This document shows positions 5,946 to 12,519 of a stretch of DNA of 12,519 nucleotides, one piece after another. Source of the DNA: JAJFTV01 sp964426355 (lineage in GTDB: Bacteria > Chloroflexota > Anaerolineae > Anaerolineales > Anaerolineaceae); assembly GCA_964426355.1 (NCBI GenBank), contig CAYRRA010000129.1:1-12519 (forward strand), given 5' to 3'. The translations under genes and the position numbers were made by a program. Within the stretch, counting starts at the first letter, position 1; the number at the start of each line of letters is the position of its first letter. The notes under the pieces were generated by a model. The model saw only the letters and a program-made list of their open reading frames with translations. It was not told the origin of the DNA and ran no database searches.

Positions 5946-6039
5946 GGGAGTGGTTAAGTCCCGGTGGGCTTCCCGGTCTTCAAAATCGGTGGCGGGCTGT
6001 CATGCAGGTCGCAGTGGGTTCGACTCCCATCCATTCCCG
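5946..6039 (+). tRNA. selC: tRNA-Sec (selenocysteine, anticodon TCA)
   Basis: All hallmarks of a bacterial selenocysteine tRNA are visible. The acceptor stem has 8 bp (5946-5953 with 6031-6038, one G-U). The D stem has 6 bp with a 4-nt loop (5956-5961 with 5966-5971). The anticodon stem is 5973-5977 with 5985-5989, and the TCA anticodon is at 5980-5982 in the loop CTTCAAA. A long variable arm runs from 5990 to 6013, with a GCGGGCTG/CAGGTCGC-type stem and one mismatch. The T stem has 5 bp (6014-6018 with 6026-6030) and the loop TTCGACT. Acceptor plus T stem therefore make the 13-bp stack typical of bacterial tRNA-Sec. The discriminator base is G6039. The genome encodes only CC of the 3' CCA (followed by T), so CCA must be added or completed enzymatically. 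Its presence shows that this organism reads some UGA codons as selenocysteine. selA, selB and selD are not in the window. Confidence 0.95.
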
Positions 6040-6141
6040 CCTGTTGTTGCAATGGATCGTACCTCTTTTTTTGTGTTATGCGATTAATGAACCTGGTAGG
6101 GGGAAATGTTGCGTCTCTCTTTTAAATGGAAAGACCGGGTG

Positions 6142-6171
6142 GTGTCAGGCAGTTTAAAACAGCGGTACAAT
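6142..6171 (+). promoter_or_regulatory. Candidate promoter for the protease-A2M operon
   Basis: GTGTCA (6142-6147) and TACAAT (6166-6171) are separated by 18 nt, with four of six and five of six matches to consensus. It lies about 50 nt before the TTG start at 6220. No other convincing promoter is seen between the tRNA and the gene. Confidence 0.4.
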
Positions 6172-6219
6172 TAATTCCATTGTAGCTCTGGAAAGAATAA
6201 TGGTATAGGGAGAAGAACC

Positions 6220-7491
6220 TTGAATTCATACCCCCCAACAAACGAAAAACAAGAAAACATCAATGAAACGCGACAGGCTGAGGAATATGCTGCCGGGGAA
6301 TCGTTTGAAGAACGTATCACGTTTTCCGTCAGCCGCATATTTAGAATCGAAAATGTCACCTGGGCAAGCGCCAGGCAAAAAGAAATGGCAATTTTTCGCG
6401 GACGGCTGCTTTCTGACGATATTTCGGCAGCCTATGACCGCCTGGCAGCAGACCTGAAACCGCTCGGCATCACTCCTTTCTTCCGTGCGGAAGACGGGCA
6501 GCATGTGATTAAACTGGTGAAAGGCGTGATTGAGGCAAAGAAATCACGCTCCTGGGTTAACCTGGTCTTGTTCATCCTTACCCTTCTGAGCCTGTTGTTT
6601 ACCGGCGGGATGATGGCGGTGGAAACACAACCTGAGACCCTGGGGCAGTTGTTGCTGGAGACGATAAAAAACATGCCCAAAGGCTGGCAGTTTGCGGTCA
6701 GCATCATTGCCATATTGGGTGCGCATGAATTTGGTCATTACCTGGTGGGTCGTCATCATGGTTTGGATGTCTCCTTGCCTTATTTCATCCCGTTGCCGCT
6801 CAGCCCCTTTGGAACGATGGGGGCGTTTATCAACATGCGTGATATCCCCAAAAACCGGCGGGTCCTGCTGGACGTGGGTGTGGCTGGACCCTTTGCCGGG
6901 CTGGTTGTGACCATACCGGTGCTTTTGTTGGGATTGAAGCTTTCAGCGATGGACACGCTGCCGTTGGCTGCATCGCCAGAAGTTTCGCTGCAAATGGAAG
7001 GAAACTCGCTGTTGTACCTGTTAAGCAAGTATGCGGTGTTCGGGCAGTTTCTGCCTGAACCGGTCAGTTATGGTGGTTTACCCAGGCTGCTTTACTGGAT
7101 ACGTTATTTCTTTTCGGGTTTGCCCTTTCCTTTTGGCGGAAAAGATGTCATGCTGCATCCGGTAGCCTGGGCGGGCTGGGCTGGTTTGTTGGTGACAGGC
7201 TTGAACCTGATTCCTGCCGGTCAGTTGGACGGTGGGCATGTCTTTTATGTGCTGTTTGGTAAAAAATGGACACAAAGGATTTTTCCATTCATCCTGGTTG
7301 GTCTGGTTGGACTGGGTTTCTTCTGGCAGGGGTGGTGGCTGTGGGCATTCCTGCTTTTCTTGCTTGGCAGGGTTCATGCTGAACCTTTGGATGACATCAC
7401 CCCCTTGGATATCCGCCGCAAGGTCATGGCTGTACTGGCATTGATTGTATTCCTATTCACCTTTACACTGGTGCCTTTGATGTTGATTTGA
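6220..7491 (+). CDS. Site-2 protease family protein (M50 intramembrane metalloprotease)
   Basis: 423 residues from a TTG start. AGGGAGAAG at 6207-6215 sits correctly before it, and the frame has no better start. An N-terminal soluble region of about 110 residues is followed by several membrane segments. The zinc site is HEFGH (169-173) in the helix AILGAHEFGHYLVG, with the third ligand D337 in NLIPAGQLDGGH (329-340), the classic NPxxxLDGG-type motif. A GPFAG segment (223-227) and a C-terminal pair of hydrophobic helices complete a layout like the EGY1-type bacterial and plastid S2P proteins. Such enzymes cleave transmembrane helices of client proteins, often anti-sigma factors or signal-peptide remnants. 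No client is evident here. The next gene starts 11 nt after the stop, so the two are probably co-transcribed. Family assignment is firm; substrate is unknown. Confidence 0.9.
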   Translation: MNSYPPTNEKQENINETRQAEEYAAGESFEERITFSVSRIFRIENVTWASARQKEMAIFRGRLLSDDISAAYDRLAADLKPLGITPFFRAEDGQHVIKLVKGVIEAKKSRSWVNLVLFILTLLSLLFTGGMMAVETQPETLGQLLLETIKNMPKGWQFAVSIIAILGAHEFGHYLVGRHHGLDVSLPYFIPLPLSPFGTMGAFINMRDIPKNRRVLLDVGVAGPFAGLVVTIPVLLLGLKLSAMDTLPLAASPEVSLQMEGNSLLYLLSKYAVFGQFLPEPVSYGGLPRLLYWIRYFFSGLPFPFGGKDVMLHPVAWAGWAGLLVTGLNLIPAGQLDGGHVFYVLFGKKWTQRIFPFILVGLVGLGFFWQGWWLWAFLLFLLGRVHAEPLDDITPLDIRRKVMAVLALIVFLFTFTLVPLMLI

Positions 7492-7502
7492 CTGGAAATG
7501 AT

Positions 7503-10500
7503 ATGAATAAAAAAATCTATACGGTTGGCAGTATTTTAATCGTATTGGTTCTGGTAAACCTGGCTTGCCGGTTGCCATGGAGTGTAAACGAAGCTGCACC
7601 GGTTACCCAGGAAGCGCTTGCCGAACCCGGTTATGCATCGCCGGAAGCCATGCCTGTGCAAGACGTGCAGGAAAATTTACCGCCTGCAGTGGTTGAAGTG
7701 GAACCCACTCCTGGAAGTACTGCTGCCCTCAATCAGCGCTTTGTTTTCTATTTTAATCAACCCATGGAGCAGGCTTCCGTTCTGGCAGGTCTATCAAGCG
7801 AGCCACCCCTGGATTGGGCTTTTGAATGGCTTGATGAAAGCACGGTGATGATTTCCTCTCCGTCTCCTTTACCCCTTGATGGCGATTTGCTTTTCAAGTT
7901 GACTCCAGGAATCAAAGCGCAGAACGGATTAAGCCTGGCGTTTGAGATTTCGCTGGTGTATAAAACACCACCGGCTTTACAATTGACCGACCGTTTCCCG
8001 GATGCATCCGAATCAGGGGTGAACCCGCGCGGCGTGCTGATGGCATCGTTTAACCAACCAGTGGTTGCGTTGGGCGCAGATGAAGCAGTCCCTGCTTTTA
8101 ACCTGGCTCCTGAAGCAGAGGGATACGGCGAATGGATTAATACCAGCACTTATGTTTTCTATCCACAACCCGCCTTGCCTGGCGGGGTGGATTACACATT
8201 GACAATAAATGAAGACCTGACCAGTTTGTACGGTGCGCCGTTAACGTTTGAGGATGAACAAAGCCGCAGTTGGACTTTCCACACGATTTTTCCCGATTTA
8301 CTGAGTATTGAGCCGGATGGCGCTAACCCAATTGAACTGGATGCCCCCTTTGTGCTGACGTTCAACCAGCCGATGCTGGCAGAGACAGTGGAAGCGAATT
8401 TTTCACTGACGGATGCCGCTGGCTTGGTCTTGGATGGTACATTTGAATGGAATAACGATACTTCCGTAATGACTTTTATTCCCAATGAGCTCCTTAGCAG
8501 AAATACGCGCTATAGCGCCAGCCTGGGTTCTTCTGCACAGGCAATGGGCGGTACGGCGCTGGGTCAGGAACGGGAATATTCGTTTCTCTCCGTTGGTGCT
8601 CCTGGTATTCAGGAGACCAGCCTGGCAGCGGGGATTCCGCTGCAAATTTATAGCGGATACGGCAGCCTGCGGGTGACATTTTCATCCCCTCTGGCAGAAG
8701 CGGATTATGCTGAGCTGGTTCAGGTGGAACCGACGGCAAACCTGAACTATTACCTGGTAGATCCTTACAATTTGATGGTTTCGGGTTATTTTTCGCCCAG
8801 TACCCGCTATACTCTCACATTGTCCGCAGAAATTGAAGACCGCTGGGGAGCGAGTTTGGGTCAGGCAGAACAAATCCGGTTTAATACGAGCGCTGCAAAA
8901 CCCGGTTTGACCCTTCCAATCCTGGATTACGTCGATCGGGTGGTCTTTATGACGCCGGAAGACCTTTCCTTTCCTGCCCTGGCAACCAACCTCTCCGGAG
9001 TCAGCGTTCAGTCTGGAGAGATCATGGTGGAGGATTTCACCGAAATCGTCCATTATCCAGAAGTGTTGGACAGGTTTGTTCCCGCATCCATCGACAGTTT
9101 TTGGTATGAATTTTACCTGGAAGATGACACCAACCAGCCTGTCGATATCCCGGTGCGAGAAAATGGGCGCGCGCTGGCGCCGGGGGTGTATTATTACATG
9201 CTGGTCGCACCTGAAGCTGAATATTCCCCACAGTCGTTTTTGGTGGTGGTCAGCTCTATTCAGATGGTCCTTAAGCGCAGTGAAGGAAAGCTGTTGATCT
9301 GGGCAACCGATCTGCACAGCGGGAGTGTCCTGTCAAATGCAGAGATGCGCGTTCATCTTGTTTCCTCATCTGAACCGCTTGTCTGCGTCACCGATGCCAC
9401 GGGTGTGTGTAGTGTTGACCTGCCGGCAGACCTGGATACGTATTCGTCTGTGGCGGTTTCAACCGGTGAACCCGGTCAGGAAAATTTCGGGATGATTGTG
9501 GATGGTTGGAGGATGGGTGTCAGCGGCTGGAACTTCGGGTTTGAGACATACCGCAGCCGACCTGATGAGACAGCTTATCTTTACACTGATCGTCCTATCT
9601 ACCGCCCGGGTCAAACGGTAAACTTCCGCCTGGTACTTCGGGATGAGCACAATGCCCGCTATACCTTGCCTGATCTTTCGCGGGTTAGCGTGGAGATTTA
9701 CGGCGATTATCAGATGAGCACCGGCAGCACGCCGCTTTTGGGCACCGTGCCGGTCTCGTTATCCTCATTTGGCAGCGGGACGGGTTCGCTGGAACTGCCC
9801 GATGACGCACAACCGGGTTACTATTCCATCCGAATTATCGAAATAGAAGATGCCTACCTGCAATTTCAGGTGGCGGAGTACCGCAAGCCGGAGATTGAAG
9901 TCGAGGTTCAATTTGACCAGCCAGAGATTCTTCAAGGCGAGGATTTGCGTGCAAGCGTGAACACTGCCTATTATTTTGGCGCGCCAGCAAAAGATATGCC
10001 GGTGCATTGGATTCTGTATGCACAACCCCAGGTTTATCCTATGCCATTTGGTTATCGCAGCGAAAAATATGACCTGGGCGGATTTGACCTGGCTTTTGGT
10101 TTTCCCTACAACTATCCACTGGGCGAGTATATCGTTGAGGGGGATGGATTCACCGGCTTAGATGGCAGCCTGCTCATTGAAATTCCTTTTGAGACGATTG
10201 AGACCCATCTGGATTCAGGCGGGTTGGAACGTCTAAACCTGGAAGTGAGCCTGACCGATTTGAATGGAATACCGGTCAGCGCCCAGGCATCCATTTTGCT
10301 ACACCCTGAAACGTTTTATATCGGGCTACGAGCGGAGCAGTGGAATGGCTCCGCGGGAAAACCGATGGGTTTTGCCGTTCAGACAGCTGATTGGAAATTA
10401 TCGGCGCAAAGTAATATCGCATTGACCGCTTCGTTCCAGAAAGTGACCTGGAACAGGACAAAGGATGAAACCACCGGAATCTATTTGAACGTTCCGGAAT

Positions 10501-12519
10501 TTTCAGATTTCAGCAGTGCAAACCTGGTCACCGATTCAAACGGGCAGGCTCGCGTTGAATTTACCCCTTCAGAACCGGGCACCTATCTATTGGATGTGTA
10601 TGGCGGGCAGGCTGTTTCACAACTGCTGGTATGGGTGGGGGGCAGCGGCAGCGTCTCCTGGCCCCGATTGCCCAATCAACAACTTTCGGTCAATTTCGAC
10701 CAGGAGGTTTATCATGTAGGCGACGATGCATCCCTTTTTATCCCTAACCCATTTGAAAGCGCTCTGGCGTTGATCACAGTCGAGAGGGGTGAGGTGATGC
10801 GCTCTTATGTTGTGCCGGTAGAAGAGGCAATGCTTGAATTTTCAATGCCCATTGAGGAAGCGGATGCGCCTAACATTTACGTGGGTATCACGCTTATCAA
10901 GACAGGACAGGCTGGCGGTGTGGATTTTCGCCAGGGTTATGTCAACCTCCCGGTTGTTCCGGAAGCGTTAACCCTGCAGGTGGATTTACTTGCAGATGAC
11001 TTTCATCCGGCGCCCGGCGGTGAGGTGTTGCTGTCGTTGCATGTGCAGGATCATCAAGGCAACCCGGTAGAAGGTGAATTTTCAGTCTCGCTGGTTGATA
11101 AAGCCCTCCTGGCAATGGCAGATGCCAACTCGGAGGATATCCTCACTGCCTTTTATGGCAACCAACCCCTGGGCGTTCAGAACAGCCTTTCACTGGCGGG
11201 TTACGTTGGTCGCATCCCGGTTGTGTTTGCGGATGGTGTGGGCGGCGGCGGTGGAGAGATGGTACTGCCGTCTGTGCGCGAAGATTTCCGCGATACAGCG
11301 TATTGGAACGGCAGTGTACAAACCGATGCCGATGGAAATGCTGAGCTGCGTATCGTGTTGCCAGACAACCTGACTACATGGGTGATTAATGTGCGCGGTT
11401 TGGATGGGTCGTTCAGGGTAGGTGAAGTCGAAACTGAAATTGTGGTCGGTAAGGATTTGCTCATCCGCCCGGTAACACCTCGTTTCCTGGTTGCGGAAGA
11501 CCATCTGCAAATTGGTGCAATCGTTCACAATCAAACGGCTGAGAGCCTGCCGGTGGATGTTTCAATCCTTGCCAGCGGGTTCACGTTGGATGATAACCAG
11601 CAGGACTTACAGCGTATCATCGTGCCGGCAGGCGAATCCATACGGGTGGATTGGTGGGGTAAAGTTGATCCTGTGGAACAGGTGAATTTTCAATTCTCCG
11701 CCATATCGGGTGCGTTGCAGGATGTGACCACGCCGGAGCAGGGTTCCATCCCGGTGCTGCGCTACAGTTACCCACAGACCTACGGGACAAGCGGTATGCT
11801 GACAGAGACAACCGAATTACTGGAAGTTGTCAGCTTGCCGCGTTCGTTTGAACCTTCAGGCGGAAAGCTCACGGTTGAGGTTGCACCATCGCTGGCAGCG
11901 ACCATTCTACAGGACATGAAAGCGCTGGAGAGTCTTCCCACTGATTTTACAGAAAGCCTGCTCTCGCGCATGTTGCCCAATTTTGAAATGCTGCGTGCCA
12001 TTCAGCTTTTTAAGCTGGATTCGCCCGCACTTGAAGAAGAACTGACCGAGAATGTTCTCATCGGGATTGAGCGTCTCAGTCGTTTGCAGAATGCCGATGG
12101 CGGTTGGGGCTGGTTGAGTGGGGCAGAAAGTGATCCCTATATCAGTAGTTATGCACTTTTGGGATTGACGCGTGGCAAAGAAGCAGGCTTTTTTATTGAA
12201 CCACAAACGCTGCAAGCTGCCCAGGAATACCTGCAAACTGCTTTGCCTTCCCCGCATACCTTGCGGGAAAGCTGGCAGTATGACCGGCTGGTCTTTCAAT
12301 ATTTTGCGCTGCAAACGTCAGGGACCGAAGATCGAGGGTTCTTATCATTGGTCGATTATGCCGACCAGCTTAACCCCTGGTCAAAAGGGTTGCTGGCGTT
12401 GATGCTGCTGAAACAAAACCCCCAAAGTGAAGATGGAAAAGCGCTTTTGAGTGATTTGCAGTCTTCTGCCACCCTGACTGCTACCGGAACTCACTGGAAA
12501 CTGTCTAACCCATCTACAC
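7503..12519 (+). CDS. Alpha-2-macroglobulin-like exported protein lacking the thioester, truncated by window edge
   Basis: The frame is open for 1672 codons to the window edge; the C-terminus is not seen. The start ATG lies 11 nt after the protease gene, with a weak GGAA at 7495-7498. Residues 1-22 are a signal sequence ending in VNLAC22, a near-lipobox with Asn at -3, so lipid anchoring is likely but not certain. Residues about 60-480 hold Ig-like repeats of the Big_5/SbsA type (FNQPM at about 83-87 and 287-291, FNQPV at about 184-188, and a weaker fourth). DRPIYRPGQTVNFRL at about 697-711 is the macroglobulin MG2 signature. A Gly-rich segment (about 1245-1250) precedes VREDFRDTAYW (from 1258) and VLPDNLTTW, the conserved A2M block; the Gly-rich part occupies the bait-region position. 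The helical domain has LQNADGGWGW from 1528. At the thioester site, where active proteins have CxEQ, the sequence is F1482-T-E-S1485, so no thioester can form. By family, it is a periplasmic or surface protease trap, closer in kind to thioester-less YfaS-type than YfhM-type proteins. Confidence 0.88.
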   Translation, partial: MNKKIYTVGSILIVLVLVNLACRLPWSVNEAAPVTQEALAEPGYASPEAMPVQDVQENLPPAVVEVEPTPGSTAALNQRFVFYFNQPMEQASVLAGLSSEPPLDWAFEWLDESTVMISSPSPLPLDGDLLFKLTPGIKAQNGLSLAFEISLVYKTPPALQLTDRFPDASESGVNPRGVLMASFNQPVVALGADEAVPAFNLAPEAEGYGEWINTSTYVFYPQPALPGGVDYTLTINEDLTSLYGAPLTFEDEQSRSWTFHTIFPDLLSIEPDGANPIELDAPFVLTFNQPMLAETVEANFSLTDAAGLVLDGTFEWNNDTSVMTFIPNELLSRNTRYSASLGSSAQAMGGTALGQEREYSFLSVGAPGIQETSLAAGIPLQIYSGYGSLRVTFSSPLAEADYAELVQVEPTANLNYYLVDPYNLMVSGYFSPSTRYTLTLSAEIEDRWGASLGQAEQIRFNTSAAKPGLTLPILDYVDRVVFMTPEDLSFPALATNLSGVSVQSGEIMVEDFTEIVHYPEVLDRFVPASIDSFWYEFYLEDDTNQPVDIPVRENGRALAPGVYYYMLVAPEAEYSPQSFLVVVSSIQMVLKRSEGKLLIWATDLHSGSVLSNAEMRVHLVSSSEPLVCVTDATGVCSVDLPADLDTYSSVAVSTGEPGQENFGMIVDGWRMGVSGWNFGFETYRSRPDETAYLYTDRPIYRPGQTVNFRLVLRDEHNARYTLPDLSRVSVEIYGDYQMSTGSTPLLGTVPVSLSSFGSGTGSLELPDDAQPGYYSIRIIEIEDAYLQFQVAEYRKPEIEVEVQFDQPEILQGEDLRASVNTAYYFGAPAKDMPVHWILYAQPQVYPMPFGYRSEKYDLGGFDLAFGFPYNYPLGEYIVEGDGFTGLDGSLLIEIPFETIETHLDSGGLERLNLEVSLTDLNGIPVSAQASILLHPETFYIGLRAEQWNGSAGKPMGFAVQTADWKLSAQSNIALTASFQKVTWNRTKDETTGIYLNVPEFSDFSSANLVTDSNGQARVEFTPSEPGTYLLDVYGGQAVSQLLVWVGGSGSVSWPRLPNQQLSVNFDQEVYHVGDDASLFIPNPFESALALITVERGEVMRSYVVPVEEAMLEFSMPIEEADAPNIYVGITLIKTGQAGGVDFRQGYVNLPVVPEALTLQVDLLADDFHPAPGGEVLLSLHVQDHQGNPVEGEFSVSLVDKALLAMADANSEDILTAFYGNQPLGVQNSLSLAGYVGRIPVVFADGVGGGGGEMVLPSVREDFRDTAYWNGSVQTDADGNAELRIVLPDNLTTWVINVRGLDGSFRVGEVETEIVVGKDLLIRPVTPRFLVAEDHLQIGAIVHNQTAESLPVDVSILASGFTLDDNQQDLQRIIVPAGESIRVDWWGKVDPVEQVNFQFSAISGALQDVTTPEQGSIPVLRYSYPQTYGTSGMLTETTELLEVVSLPRSFEPSGGKLTVEVAPSLAATILQDMKALESLPTDFTESLLSRMLPNFEMLRAIQLFKLDSPALEEELTENVLIGIERLSRLQNADGGWGWLSGAESDPYISSYALLGLTRGKEAGFFIEPQTLQAAQEYLQTALPSPHTLRESWQYDRLVFQYFALQTSGTEDRGFLSLVDYADQLNPWSKGLLALMLLKQNPQSEDGKALLSDLQSSATLTATGTHWKLSNPST

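Noticed and set aside
5866..6087. 73-codon frame covering the tRNA-Sec gene
   Set aside because: It spans the tRNA and its promoter; the tRNA fully explains the sequence.

Overview
The window reads as chromosomal DNA of a bacterium, most likely a member of the Chloroflexota (Anaerolineae-like). This is inferred from protein style: a MetA-type homoserine acyltransferase paired with MetY, a site-2 protease next to a large alpha-2-macroglobulin (A2M) with Ig-like N-terminal repeats, and a YgeY-type hydrolase in a selenocysteine-using genome. No rRNA or other phylogenetic marker is present, so the phylum is not certain. I see no phage, IS element, CRISPR array or plasmid function.

Left part (1-1413): an AT-rich stretch carries a decayed TetR-type regulator on the minus strand (about 159-703, one frameshift and one in-frame TAA). 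It is followed by a plus-strand PAP2 phosphatase (862-1413).

Selenium and methionine part (1414-6041): a long structured leader precedes a YgeY-family M20 hydrolase (1648-2856), which ends in a strong terminator. A consensus sigma-70 promoter (2991-3019) then drives a leader of about 300 nt before metA. The leader encodes a 34-residue peptide with five Met codons in a six-codon-wide cluster (KMCMCMMRR), a 10-bp hairpin and an intrinsic terminator placed before metA. This looks like ribosome-mediated transcription attenuation of methionine synthesis. The metA product has Glu111 (acetyl-CoA type), and metY follows at 4454. Together they convert homoserine plus acetyl-CoA plus sulfide to homocysteine. 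After a hairpin, a tRNA-Sec gene (selC, anticodon TCA, 8-bp acceptor and 5-bp T stem) sits directly behind its own promoter.

Right part (6220-12519): a TTG-started intramembrane site-2 protease is followed after 11 nt by a giant exported A2M-like protein. The A2M frame is open for 1672 codons to the window edge. Its thioester Cys and Gln are replaced (F1482, S1485), so it should be a non-thioester A2M.

The most unusual signals are the Met-codon attenuator in front of metA, the mutually exclusive pairings in the ygeY leader, the A-B-A'-B' repeat abutting the met promoter, and the thioester-less A2M coupled to a site-2 protease.
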